Source of the DNA: Bos javanicus
Taxonomy: Eukaryota; Chordata; Mammalia; Artiodactyla; Bovidae
Assembly: GCF_032452875.1 (NCBI RefSeq)
Contig: NC_083881.1
Span: forward strand, 67,649,689-67,713,688
Direction: 5' to 3'
Length of the DNA stretch: 64,000 bases
This document shows positions 41,926-53,613 of this stretch, piece by piece (the stretch's first letter is position 1; the number at the start of each line of letters is the position of its first letter). Both the position numbers and the translations under genes were made by a program. The notes under the pieces are model-generated. The model did not search any database, was not told where the DNA came from, and worked only from the letters and a program-made list of their open reading frames with translations.

Positions 41926-43187
41926 AATGAAGGGCATTCAACAGTATCGGCGCGCAACTCCTTCCCCACCAGAAAGGCCAGGCTGACACCAGGTCAACTG
42001 AGGAAGCAAACGTTTCTTTTATTGAAAAGTGTTTAATTGGACATTTTCAGAATCTAATGTCATGTATGCAGATGCAAATGTTTGAAGAGTTGTTTACAGT
42101 GTGGTTTGTGCCAGACAGGCTCCCATGCCAAGCCAGCACATAGCCTCCCATTATTTAGCTGGGCTCAGCTTCTAAAGATGTTTCAGGGCTCTCTGAGTCT
42201 TGTAAATTTCCACATCCAAAGGCTCATCTGTTTTTTCAAGGCAGAGTCATTTTTCCCCTCATGCGTAGACATCAGTCCTTCCTCTGCCAATCCCTGTTAC
42301 TGCCTGCTCTGGTTCAGAAAAGGCTTTGGAGCTATTATTTAAGAGGCGATTATTCCATCTCTAGAAGTTTTAGTAGTTTTGTGAAGACTGACAAAAGGTA
42401 AGTCGGACTCTTGATCCCTACTCAGAAACTGGATCTTAGCTGATGTAATTATTTCAAGAACTGTTTCTGTTACTCACTGACCCAGAAAAACACAGCTTAG
42501 TATTAGCTCAGCTAATAGATTTCCATCTTAACATATCCCCCCTAAAAGGAATCAGTTCTTGATTGGGAGGATAAACAAGGATATACAAGTGGATGCTGGG
42601 AAATCCATTCATCTTTAAGAATTGAACCATCCACACTCTGCCTTGAAAATACAATGCAAAAAGAAAAATTTGTCATTATCACAAACTGTTATGATGCCTT
42701 CACTATATTCTCTTCCTATTATCAAACACCTTCTACAGGAAACTTTTTTACATGTTTAAAGTTCTAAGTGGTAAATACACATGAAGAATATTGCTCTTGT
42801 ATCATGTTAAGGATACCCAATTCAAGAGTAAAATCTGCCATTAGTTTTACATTGTAAAGCTAATAATTTTCTTATGACTTTTTATCCAGTGGAGAGCATT
42901 GGATAAAACAAATAAGCTTATCAAATTGTAAAGCAATAATAGCCCAGTTTTTAAAAACCCACTTAAAGAAAAAGAAATTATTAGCATTTATTAATGAGTT
43001 AATTTATTCATACTACAGACAGTGACTGGTTACCTATGCTCAGAGCAGCTACAACTGTTTCAGATATACAGAAATAAAGAATATGTCATCCTAGGCCTAG
43101 GCCTTAGGAAGCTGGTGAAAGATGAAGGCAAATGACTAGGACACACACAAAATAGGAAACTGATTCTCAAGTATTAACAATAAAGTA
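41926..43187. other. No recognised feature
   Basis: No repeat that I recognise, no convincing frame. Possible MIR-like scraps near 42990-43090 are too weak to call. Confidence 0.4.
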
Positions 43188-43394
43188 CAGTTGACCCTTG
43201 AACAACATGGGTTTGAACAGTGTGTGTGCACTCACATCTGGATTTTTTTCAATAAATACCGCAGTACTACAGGATCAAATGTTGGTTGAATCTGAGGACT
43301 ACAGATAGGTGGGGCTAACTGTAAAGTTATTCTCAGATTTCTGACTGCTATGGGGTTGGTGCCCCTAATCCCCAAGTTGTTCAAGGGTCAACTG
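43188..43394. mobile_element. Tigger-type MITE
   Basis: 207 bp with perfect 19-bp terminal inverted repeats: cagttgacccttgaacaac at 43188-43206 and its exact complement at 43376-43394. The TA target duplication lies at 43186-43187 and 43395-43396. It is a non-autonomous DNA transposon of the TcMar-Tigger group, with no transposase. Confidence 0.9.
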
Positions 43395-43818
43395 TAATAA
43401 TAAAGTTGTGCAGGATTATCACAGGAGAGAACAAGGAAGTAATAACAGAGAAGATGGTATTTCAGCTCAGCCTAGCAGGATAGATGAATTTTCACAGTTG
43501 TATAGTAGGAAGGGTCTTTCTAGTTAAAGAACAACCGTGAGCAAAGACGTGAACATTTATAACATGTTCTCCAGAACTTACTTATTTTAAAAAGTCTGGG
43601 GTATAAAAAGCTGCAGTACTATAAAGCACTAGGGGGAAACTGAAACATACACATGCATACAACAAATGTATTCCCAGTCCCATTTCAGACATATGGTTCA
43701 GAACCCACAGTTAGGTGGTACCAGGAATCAGTATCTTTCCCATCTTCCCATGTCAAGATGTGCACCCATGATGCAATCCAATATACACATAAAGAATAAG
43801 ACATGGAGGGGTCTTCCA
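43395..43818. other. No recognised feature
   Basis: Unassigned sequence between the MITE and the MLT1 LTR. Confidence 0.4.
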
Positions 43819-44218
43819 GGTGTTACGGGCTGAACTCTGCCACACCCCAGTTCATATGCTTAAGCCCTACAACCCAGGGCCTCAGAATGTGATGATATTT
43901 GGAGATGGGGACTTTAAAGAGGTAATTAAGTTAAAATGAGGGCAGTGGGGGAGGTGGGCTAATATAACCTGATTGAAGAGGAAATTTGGACATATAGAGA
44001 CACCGGGGTGCACATGAACAGAAAAAAAGTGACCATATGAGGAAACAGCAAGAAGATGAACATCTGCAAGCCAAGGAGAGAAGCTTCAGAAGAAACCAAA
44101 CCTGTTGACACATTGAGCTTGGACTTTCAACTTCTATAACTATGAGAAAATAAATTTCTACTGCTTAAGCTACACAGTCAGTGGTATTTTGTTATGACAG
44201 GCCTAGAGAACTAATACA
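43819..44218 (+). mobile_element. MLT1-type solo LTR (ERVL-MaLR)
   Basis: Starts 'tgttacgggctgaactctg' and ends 'ctagagaactaataca'. Between these lie 'gaatgtgatgatatttggag', 'gaggtaattaagttaaaatg', 'gaaaataaatttctactgc' and 'tggtattttgttatgacag'. Near full length; no viral genes adjoin it. Confidence 0.85.
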
Positions 44219-44471
44219 GTAAGAAGGCACTAGGAATGCACTGAGAAATACATTTTAATGCCAAATCTTTAAGAACTTTAAATGTCACAGTAGGAGTTTC
44301 TACTTTATTTCACAGGTAATTTCTCAAAGTGTAGGTCTTCTAAGAAGGAAAATCATATGATCTGGCCTATGATCCAACTCTTGAAGCAGTGTGGAAGATT
44401 AAAAGACTTTGCCTGTCCAAGGCAAGAAACAATAAAGGATGTCACTAGAGCCATGATAGAAAGGATTACTG
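44219..44471. other. No recognised feature
   Basis: Short AT-rich interval. No frame, repeat or RNA gene recognised. Confidence 0.4.
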
Positions 44472-45640
44472 TTCTTGGTCAGTCACTAAGTCACATTCAA
44501 ACATTTGCAACTCCATGAACTGCACCACATCAGATTCCTCTGTCATCTACTATCTCCCAGAATTTGCTCAAATTCATGTCCACTGAGTTGATGATGCTAT
44601 CTAACCATCTCATCTTCTGTTGCCCTCTTATCCTCCTGCCCTCAATCTTTCCCAGCATCAGTGTCTTTTCCAATGAGTCAGTTCTTAGCATCAGGTGGCC
44701 AAAGTATTGACAGTTCAGCTTCAGCATCAGTCCTTCCAATGAATATTCAGGGTTGATTTCCTTTAGGATGGACTGGTTTATCTCCTTGAAGTCCAAGGGT
44801 CTCTCAAAAGTCTTCTCTGGGACCACAATTCAAAAGCATCAAGAAACTCTTTTATTTTTGGTATTAGTTCCAGAAGGTATTGTAGGTCTTCACAGAACCG
44901 GTCAACTCCAGCTTCTTCAGCATCAGTGATTGGGATATAGACTTGGATTACTGTGATACTGAATGGTTTGCCCTGGAAACAAACCAAGATTATTCTGCCA
45001 TTTTTGAGGTTGCACCCAAGTACTGCCTTTCAGATTCTTCTGTTGACTATGAGGGATATTCCATTTCTTCTAAGGGATTCTTGTCCACAGAGTAGATATA
45101 AGGACCATCTGAATTAAATTTTCCTATTCTGTCCACTTTAGTTCACTGATTCCTTAGATGTCAATATTCAATCTTGCCATCTCCTGCTTGACCACATCCA
45201 ATTTACCTTAATTCATGGACCTAACATTCCAGGTTCCTATGCAATGTTGTTCTTTAGAGCATCGGACCTTACTTTCACCACCAGACACATCCACAGCTAA
45301 CCATCATTTCTGCTTTGGTTCAGCCATTTATTCTTTCTGGAGCTATTAGTAATTGCCCTCTGCTCTTCCCCAGCAGCACACTGGATACCTTCTGACCTGG
45401 TGGGCTCATCTTCCAGTGTCATATCTTTTTGCCTTTTCATACTGTTCACGGGGTTCTCCAAGCAAGAATACTGGAGTAGGCTGCCATTTCCTTCTCCAGT
45501 GGACCATGTTTTGTCAGAACTCTTCACTATGACCCCATCTGTCCTGGGTAGCCCTGCATGGCATGGCATATAGCTTCATTGAGTTAATTCCCTTTGCCCT
45601 GACAAGGCTGTGATCCATGAAGGGGATAGAAAGGACAGGG
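44472..45640 (-). mobile_element. BovB with large internal deletion
   Basis: Minus-strand BovB 3' end (44478-44840) leads to 'aattcaaaagcatcaagaaa'. It then jumps directly to the linker/endonuclease side ('cttcagcatcagtgattggg', 'gttcactgattccttagatg', 'accttccagg'-like text near 45225) and to 5' sequence near 45600. The reverse transcriptase core is missing. Residual C-terminal coding is visible as the frame at 44530-44826 (HLMLRTDSLEKTLMLGKIEG). Confidence 0.8.
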
Positions 45641-46360
45641 ACAATTAAAAAACAGAAAATTTCAGGTGCTATCAAAGGTAGACACAACAGCATTTGGTGA
45701 CTTAAAATCTGGGAGGATGAGGAATAGGAAAGAGTTAAGGCTAACCTCCCCAGGTTTTGAGCCTGTTTGTACCCTGTATTTCAGATACATCACAGAATCC
45801 TTTCTGGGTTTTCTATTTTGGTTAATGGCATCTCAATCTATGAGAAAATCCAGAAAGCATTCTTTGGAATGAAACTGAGTTGAAAACCAAAGAACAGAAA
45901 GGGATCCAGTAAAGAGATGGAATTCTCTTAAGAACAGAGGAGCTCATTATAGCTACAGGGTACTGAGAGCGCTGTTTTCACTTCTGTCATTACTCCTGTC
46001 CTTACAGAAAGAAATAAAACTGAACAAACTGACAACCACTCCCCTTAGCGCAGAGAAGCAAGGGTAAAAAGCAAACCACCACCCTAAAATCTACAGAGAC
46101 AGGCAAATCCAGAGAGTCACAGCCCAGATCTGGCTTATCTGGAGCAGAAGCCACTGAACCCATAAAATATAGGAATACCTAAATGGTAATTCTAACAATG
46201 CTGGAGACTGAATACTGGCTACCCTGGGAGTGAGGAACTCCTAAGGTCACAGTCTCAGGGGAGGAGGGGAGTGATTTCCAACAATCTGGGGTAACCACAG
46301 GACAGCTATTACAAAAAGGCAAAGACAGAAGAGAAAGTACCAGTGAAAAAAATAATAATG
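45641..46360. other. No recognised feature
   Basis: No gene or clear repeat. Composition is ordinary. Confidence 0.4.
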
Positions 46361-46438
46361 ACAGTAGCTAGTACTGACTGAGAAGGCCTTTCCTAAATGC
46401 TTACATTTCTTAACCCTACAGCAAATCTATAGGATAAT
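46361..46438 (+). mobile_element. MIR fragment
   Basis: Core-like 'agtagctagtactgactgag' and 'tcttaaccctacagcaaatc'. Confidence 0.45.
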
Positions 46439-46640
46439 GCATTGGTTTTCTATTGCTGGCTATAACAAATGACCACAAAACTTGGTGGCTTAAACAAAAC
46501 AAATGTTTATAGTTCTGTAGGTCAGAAATCCAACACTGGACTTACCAGCTAAAATCAGTGTGTTGGCAGGGCTGCATTTCTTCTGGGGGCTCTAGGGAAG
46601 GATCTTTGCCTTTACCAGATCCTAGTGGCCATTAACATGC
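46439..46640 (-). mobile_element. MLT1-type LTR fragment
   Basis: Reversed MLT1 3' half: 'ggttttctattgctggctat', 'gaccacaaaacttggtggct', 'gttctgtaggtcagaaatcc' and 'gtgttggcagggctgcattt'. The 5' part is lost. Confidence 0.75.
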
Positions 46641-46959
46641 CACTTAATTAAAGGGTTATTTGCCTCCTGGAAGATTTAATCATAAAATTGTTTTATATTG
46701 TAGACTCTCCTATTACATTTTAAGTGTTGTTTGAGTTCCACAGATATTCTCTAGAGACTTCATGACCATCCCTACTGCATGGTAGGGATGCAGTAGGGAT
46801 GGTAGCACAGCTGGCAGTAAGGAGCCTTTTCATCACTGCCTCTCTCCCGATCTTGGTTTTCTTGACCTTCAAATATCATCTGCTTTATTCTTATTTTTAC
46901 AAGATGAACATGGTGGGAGTGGAGGGAACATACTGTAACACATCAAGGTTCCCAGGCAA

Positions 46960-47175
46960 GCAAGATTCCAAAACAATGGATAGAGCAGTGGGCTGAATTT
47001 CAGAAGGCCTGGAGTGCTTGCCAGTTACAGGATCTGAGACAAACTACAGCCTCTTTCTTATCAAGATTTTTAGTTTATAAAAGAAAGATAATAGTGCCTG
47101 GCTGCACATGCTTCTGAGGGTTCATGTAACTATCAAATGTAAAAATTCTTTCTAATATATAAGGTTCTATGCTAA
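46960..47175 (+). mobile_element. MIR SINE
   Basis: MIR order 'gcagtgggctgaatttcaga', 'ccagttacaggatctgagac', 'aagaaagataatagtgcctg', 'ctgagggttcatgtaact'. Confidence 0.65.
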
Positions 47176-47419
47176 TATATCCTTTTTTCCAATCAAGTCT
47201 AATGCCATGACCCTAAGAGAACACTACATCAATCTTTTTCTTTGTTAGCAACTATTTCTCATAGAATTCATTAAATGTTCTGAAAATTCCTTCTAATTAT
47301 TACCCTTCTCATTTTATCTTACTCTGTTATTCTTCTCTTAGTTCAAAGTCTTCCAACACTTTATCTGCAGAATAAGAACAAACCCTCTACACAGTACCTC
47401 TAAACAATCACCTGTTTGT

Positions 47420-47760
47420 CTCTTCCTAATAAGTTGAATTAAGAGACACTTGCTCCTTGGAAGAAAAGCTATGACCAAGAGGCAGATCAGGTGGTCTGGT
47501 ATTCCCATCTCTTTCAGAATTTTCCACAGTTTATTGTGAGCCACACAGTCAAAGGCTTTGGCATAGTCAGTAAAGCAGAAATAGATGTTTTTCTGGAACT
47601 CTCTTGCTTTTTTGATGATCCAGTGGATGTTGGCAATTTGATCTCTGGTTCCTCTGCCTTTTCTAAAACCAGCTTGCACATCAGGAAGTTCATGGTTCAC
47701 ATATTGCTGAAGCCTGGCTTGGAGAATTTTGAGCATTACTTTACTAGCGTGTGAGATGAT
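47420..47760 (-). mobile_element. BovB internal fragment with an inverted end
   Basis: From 47479 to 47760 the sequence is minus-strand BovB reverse transcriptase (frame with DYAKAFDCVAHNKLWKILKE). The adjoining 47425-47465 ('acacttgctccttggaagaa', 'aagctatgacca') is BovB in plus orientation and comes from farther downstream in the element. No 3' UTR or terminal pentamers are present. It is rearranged and non-functional. Confidence 0.8.
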
Positions 47761-48023
47761 AATTTTTAATAACCTCTGATTGTTTGTGTATCTTTTTTTT
47801 TTTTCAGTAGAACTTACATAAGAATTAGAGTTCTAAGAAACTCACCTGAAATATAAGCATCATTAGTAAAGTCTAGTGTGTTTTTTCCTTCTTTTTACAT
47901 GATTTATTGAATTGATTTGTCTATTTAGACTGCGGATCTGTCATAAAATTTGACCGGTCGTGGCTATATGATGTCACAGTACAACTATAGTCACTAGTCA
48001 AGAGTATACATCAAGGATCTCCC

Positions 48024-48822
48024 ATGGATATTCCTACATGTTCTCACATCCGTGAGTTGTATCTATTCACTGTCTTCCTCCCCAAACCTCTTCCTCATCT
48101 GATGTTTATTACCCTCCTTAGGGGCATCTGCATCCACCTATGTAAGCAATACCGAAACCTCAGAATTATTGTCAACCTTACTTCCCATATCCAGCGAGTC
48201 ATTAAACCCTGTTCTCCCTATCTGCTGATTATCTCTCAAACCTATGCTAGTTTAGACCCTTATCATATTTCCTTTGGACTATAGTACCAGCATCCTCATT
48301 TTCCTCTGGCCTCCCAGCTTTCCATCTCTAGTTTCCCCAAAATATTATTGCTGGAGTTATTTTCTAGAGAAAGTCCAATTATAGCACTCCTCCTATTAAA
48401 AATTAGCTTTAAAACTCTTAAATAAAATTTTCTAGGCTGTGATAAAGTTAAAATAACATGACATTCAAGGACCTTCTTTCTCTGGCCCCAACCTCACAAG
48501 ACCCACCCAATCCATGTCTCTCCCTGGCAATGCCATGCTCAAACTGCCTCCTTTTCTTTGCCCATCCTGTTCTCTGTTCTCAGAACACTTTTATCCCTTC
48601 TTTTGGCCTTTAGGCTTCAAAATCCAGTTCAAAATTCACCTGCTCTGTGAAGTCTTCCTAAATTCTGACCAAACCTCTCTCCTGGGAGAATAAGTGGCCA
48701 CTACTCCCACATTACCCTGTGCTGCAGTTATCTGTGGATGGCTCACTTCCCTCCATAAACTTGGTATCTCATTCATCTTTATCTGGCACACAGTACACAC
48801 TCAATAAATGGTTACTGAAATT
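48024..48822 (+). mobile_element. L2 LINE 3' region
   Basis: Long old L2 piece: 'attaaaccctgttctcccta', 'cagcatcctcattttcctct', 'ggaccttctttctctggccc', 'ctctgtgaagtcttcctaaa' and the end 'cactcaataaatggttactg'. Confidence 0.75.
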
Positions 48823-51512
48823 AACACACACAGAATAAAATAATAACTAAATAAAAATTCCACAGAAGCACACCAGTCCTTCATCTTAGCTGCAATAAAT
48901 AAACAGGGCCCAAGAATAAAGGAAAGGACTAATAATCTGATGTAGCAAACACAGGAATGGGTTGTTTGTTTTAAAAAACCTAAGTGGTTTAGGGAGGGCA
49001 GGGGGAGAAGAAAGTACATTTTAAAGCTCTAGCTCCAGGGCAAGTAATAAAAATTGTTGCTTTAATGTTTTTTTCATAATATTGTGAGCAATGGGAAGGT
49101 CTATTCCATCACACCAGCCTTCAGGGCAGAAAGTTTCGGCCTCCTGAGCTAAATCAAACTGGCATCACTCTTAGTTTTTCAAGCAGCTGCAACTGGTCTC
49201 TGCCTTCTATGAAACTCGACTGACAAAGAAGAAACAAAATAATTTACCACTTACTTTATGGGCCTCTCTTTTCCTCCTGTCAATTAATTATAAGAGTTCT
49301 GGAAACTCATCCTGCATTCCTGCCCCTAGATTACAGCAAGGTAGGCATTGTACTTTGCATTAGGAGTTGTCACTCTTATAAAGAAGGAGGTTGGGAGGTA
49401 GCAACTTATCAAGGATCGGAAGCTAGCCCAAGAAACAACATTGTATTCAGTTCGATGTCTGCAGGTGCCCCTCACCCATATATCTCTTGACTTGATTGAT
49501 CCTTTTTATACTCCCTGGATTATTAAATCTGAGCACATTTAACATTAGGAGGTATGTGCACCTATGTAAAAATGTGAGTCTTCCAGAGTAGCAATGGAAC
49601 TCAATAATTTTCAAAATGCTATACCAATTCTCTGTAATTCAGTCTCAGTTATCCCCCTCCTGAGCTCCCATTCTAAACACGCTTATCCACAATGCCCCAA
49701 AGTTTAATATATATCCTGGAACACACACAGAGACCACATTCTCCAATGTTACACAGATTTTCCTAGCAGGGATTGTCTACATTTCTGGGAGAAACCCTGC
49801 CTCCATCTGTCTCTGTTTTGAATACCTGACCTTCCCATTTTCAAAGCACTGTTTCTATTTTTGGAAGGTGGAATAGGGATTACAAGGTATGCAGCACTTA
49901 AGGTTACAGCAAGGCTGAAATGGGACAAAACAAGTAAAAAGGTTAAATGTAACAGTGCTTGGTGAGTGGTCATTGCCCCATAAATATCATCTCTGTTACA
50001 TTCCATGTCGGAATCACATGTGACCCAACAACTGGATCTTTGAGAACAGAGTCACAAAAAGTTGTTGTTTTTTTTTCCTACCAAGCACCACATCTGACTT
50101 CACTTCTCCCAAGAGACTTGAAAGAACAGAAGTAGGTAACATTAATTTTATTTTACTTAACACGTTTGGGACTTTGTGAAATGTAGCATGCAAGAAATAT
50201 TTTAATATGTATGAAAAATGACTTTTTAAGTGCCTTTTAAAAATCTCTAAGGTCCTTCCATTTCCAAAATGTTGTGATCTATGATAACTAATCTCAAATG
50301 CAGGCAAATTAATAGTGATAATTCCCTAGATATACTGAAAATACATGGCATTGTCGGGCTGGGTGCATTGAAAACAAGTTAGACCCAGGATGGGGAGCCT
50401 GTGGCAATGCTCAAGACAGTTTTGCCCTCCTTCCCCGCCTCCTGCCCAGAGTCTATAATTCTCATCTGAAACTCCCAGGTCCTTCTGCAGCAGATGTGAA
50501 GAAGATGAGGAATGAGTTATAATTTGCAGATAAGACAGTGGGGCCAAGATGCTACAGAATCCCAAGCAGAGCAGTTGAAGTGAGTTAAGCTTTCATAAAA
50601 TCATCTGCAATTTCACCTTTTACCTACTAAAAGAGAATCCTGAAGTCTACCTCAGGAAGGGGCCCTACCGAACCTCCTGCATTTCGAAGATTAAGAAACA
50701 GACCTAAAGAGTTAACGGAACAAGTCTAAAGTCATCCAGGTTTTCTGAAACCCAGGCCTGGAAACCTAGAACCGAAGCAGTGACCAATTGAATTAAAGCA
50801 GTCTCCACCTGTGTCACTTCCCAAGTATCTGCACACAGATAAATGTCTCTCTTTTCCTCTCTGAACTATAGTCAGCCTTCTTCAGTCACCCACAAACCAG
50901 CCAGCACCTGTCTTGGGAAAGCAAACAAGATCCCCCACAATCCTGAATTCAAAGAAATGTCTGGTTTTACAAATTACTAAAAGCAGAGTCACGTGGTACT
51001 GCCTTCAGATTCACTCTTACCTTTCATAAATACATTAAAAAATATTATAAAGTACACAATAAATGTAAAAAAAATATGTATTATAGTGACACTGATTCTG
51101 CAAAGTCAGAAAATAAAAGACAAGCAAAAAAAAAAAAAAAAAAAAAAACAGAAGAAGCCTAGATGTACTTCACTTTAAGCAACACATAAAGGAAAATCTC
51201 CCTAAAATGGAAAATGAAGGGGTGCTTCTGTGGATTATTTTAATACAGCATAGAACTTTTAAACAGCCACAATCAGAATGACTGCATTTATGAGTGCAAC
51301 ATCTATACAGCTTTTGGAAAACTACCAGAAGATAAGAGTTGTAAGCCTCTGTCTCCACTGCCTCCACGTTGTGTGTATTTATATCCATTCATGTATTCCT
51401 TCATTCAGCTGTATTTCAAGTGTATTCATTCACTGATGTTAATTCACCAGTTCTCCTCCATAGGAACTCACTTTTTTGCTCAATTCCTCACTGAGTACTA
51501 CTGAAAGAAAAA
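48823..51512. other. Long stretch without a recognised gene
   Basis: Mostly unique-looking sequence. Weak MIR-like pieces may lie near 49320-49440 and 50640-50760. An A run at 51126-51148 could be an old retroposon tail. Frames on both strands are short and unsupported. Confidence 0.4.
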
Positions 51513-51716
51513 GAAAGTGAAGTCGCTTAGTCGTGTCCCATTCTTTGTGACCCCATGGTCTGCAGCCTACCAGGCTCCTCCATCCATGGGATTTTCCAGG
51601 CAAGAGTACTGGAGTGGGGTGCCATTTCCTTCTCCGGGGGATCTTCCCAACCCAGGAATCGAACCTGGGTCTCCCGCATTGCGGGCAGATGCTTTACCGT
51701 CTGAACCACACTGAGG
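51513..51716 (-). mobile_element. Bov-tA SINE
   Basis: Minus-strand Bov-tA: 'gaagtcgcttagtcgtgtcc' to 'ggggatcttcccaaccca', tRNA-like head 'ctcccgcattgcgggcagat' ending near 'tctgaaccacac'. Confidence 0.9.
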
Positions 51717-51849
51717 ACCTGACAAGTTCAACAGGAGCTCTGTCCCGTGGAACTTAAGAGCCGGCGTGGAGCCTAGAATTGCACACCAAAAATGAAAGTA
51801 CAAGATAAAAGGTGAAAAGAACCACAAAGGACCTCCCGATAAATGGTTA

Positions 51850-52910
51850 ACTAGGAATTGCTTCCAGATGCGGGCGAGGGAAGCATCTTGGCAGCTTGGG
51901 TCCGGAGCACCCCCTCCCGCGTCCCAGGACGAGAGGGGAAAGGACCCATGATGCCTGGCTCCTGCTCTCTGCGCCCAGCATCCTCCTCCATCCCGGCGCT
52001 CTCATTCGATTTCCTCATTTCTGGGCCTTTGCTGCGGAAGCCACAGACCAGACCGGTCTCCCGGCGGCTTCCCCACCCCGTATGTCAGTCGCTCCCAAGA
52101 ACGAGCTACTCGGAAAGTTCCCCTCACTCTGGGGTCGGCCACCCGCCTCGGCTCGCCCGCCCGGAGGAGCCAGGCCCAGCCGTTGGCTGACGGGGGCTGG
52201 CGGGCGGCGCACGCACCTGGTCGGCCGCTGGAGCTATGGCGGCGGCGGCGGCGGCGGCCGTGCTCAGGGCCAGGTTCAGAGCCCAGCCTTCAAGTGGCGG
52301 CGGCCACACCCGCGACGCGGCCCCCCCCCACCTGGTCTGGCAGCTGCCGGGTTTCCTGCGGCGAGAAGGCGGGGCGCAGCGGCCAGGGACTCCGGGCGCC
52401 CGCGGGCGGGCGGGGGGCCAAGCGCCGCCTCCACGACACCCGACGACGGCCTCGCTGCGACTCAAGCGACCTGAGGGCCGCGGGCTACCGGCTGTCACCT
52501 CACCTTCTGGATCTGCTCCACAGTGTCCTGGGCCCCCGCAGTCTTGCGTCTTTATTTGGAGTCTTTCGGCCAGAACGTCGCTCTCAGGCCTCGCGGGTGC
52601 CCACGGCCTTGGACCTCGGAGCCACGAGGGAGTTTCAAGAGCTCAAGTGACCAAAGGGCCTACCTGAGATGTGACTTCAGGTGGCCAAAGGGCTCACCCG
52701 AGGTGTCTATGCTTGCAGGAGTGGCCGGGCAGGTAGCGAAGAAAGGGGTTGAGGAGCTGAAAGGAAAATGTTCAAGGTTTTGCCGTCTCAGCACCTGGAT
52801 GAGGGCAGAGTCTGGAAACCCCGGGATAGGTGAGCTGCCCAGCGCCTCCCACGGCTACCGGGGTGATTAGAGCGTTATTGTCCGATCCTGCCCGACAGGG
52901 TTGTTGGAGA
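51850..52910. promoter_or_regulatory. CpG island, candidate promoter of an unidentified transcript
   Basis: About 1 kb is GC-rich with abundant CpG (for example 52195-52480), in contrast to the AT-rich surroundings, and is free of repeats. It contains (GGC)n at 52236-52256, poly-C near 52321 and several GC-box-like GGGCGG/CCGCCC cores. Good splice-donor-like sites occur in both directions: plus strand 'gatag/gtgagc' at 52830 and minus strand 'cagaag/gtgagg' around 52503-52508. Either strand could be transcribed, or it could be bidirectional. Confidence 0.7.
52236..52667 (+). other. Open frame within the CpG island, unproven
   Basis: 143 codons beginning with a poly-alanine start encoded by GCG repeats (MAAAAAAAVLRARF). 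It then shows arginine-, proline- and glycine-rich composition typical of any open frame in high-GC DNA. The Ala/Arg-rich N-terminus could resemble a mitochondrial presequence, but I recognise no domain or homologue. Overlapping open frames exist in the other phases and on the minus strand. It may be part of a first exon or nothing. Confidence 0.2.
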
Positions 52911-53334
52911 GCAGACGGTGATGAAGATGGACGAGAAGACCCGAGCTGGGCGAGATCCGGCAGAGTCCTGCCTCTTTGGTTGATGTGTTAATTATATAAG
53001 GGTGCCGGAGAAAGGAGATTCACCTGATTACCTGGCGTAGCTTTTTGTATGAACGAGTCACTCGCATCACTGGTCACACAATGTGTGCTTACGTATTTTC
53101 AACATTTTCTGTTTTGATAAATTTGAATTCCTTTGTATAACCACACTCTTATCAAATACAAACACTTATATTTGTGAGACACGGAGCAATTCAGGTCTCC
53201 TCTTTAACAACCACATCAACAACAACAACAAAAAACCACATGCTCCCTGGGAACTTTAAAAAAGTACAAAATTTGCAATGTCCATTTACCTCGATACACT
53301 TAATCCTCAGTTAACAATCTGTCTAAACTTTTAG
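52911..53334. other. No recognised gene
   Basis: A TATA-like 'attatataagggtgcc' lies at about 52991-53006, without further promoter evidence. A CAA-rich run lies at 53215-53232. Confidence 0.4.
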
Positions 53335-53470
53335 TAACCCCATTGCCCACTGAATAAAGTGTGAACTCAGACATTCAAAATAGTTCCTCAAAGGTGACCC
53401 TGGCCCACCAGGATCATCTCTATGTTGCTATCTCCAGCTCTGCAGTATTACTTTTTCTCAAATTATCTGA
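53335..53470 (+). mobile_element. L2 fragment
   Basis: L2-like 'gtgaactcagacattcaaaa', 'tgaccctggcccaccaggat' and 'gctatctccagctctg'. Confidence 0.45.
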
Positions 53471-53482
53471 GGTAAGAATAGT

Positions 53483-53514
53483 TTATTATTTATTATTATT
53501 TATTTATTATTTCC
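53483..53514. repeat. (TTAT)n low-complexity run
   Basis: Imperfect TTAT/ATTT tetramers. Confidence 0.8.
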
Positions 53515-53613
53515 AATAAGTCATGAACTGTCATTTTTGTAAGATACAACTTAAAACTTGCTAGAAAAGTGAAAAAAATAAAAACTACAAGTCCTAATTT
53601 TCATTACAGGTAT

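Noticed and set aside
43819..44218. MLT1 LTR considered as one end of a provirus with the MST LTR at 39.1-39.7 kb
   Set aside because: The two LTRs belong to different families and no retroviral internal genes lie between them. Both are solo relics.
47200..47420. AT-rich sequence left of the rearranged BovB considered as part of an old L1
   Set aside because: No diagnostic L1 phrase could be found.
52124..52498. Minus-strand 124-codon Ala/Pro/Arg-rich frame in the CpG island
   Set aside because: High GC removes stop codons by chance. Several overlapping frames exist in the same region and none shows a domain.
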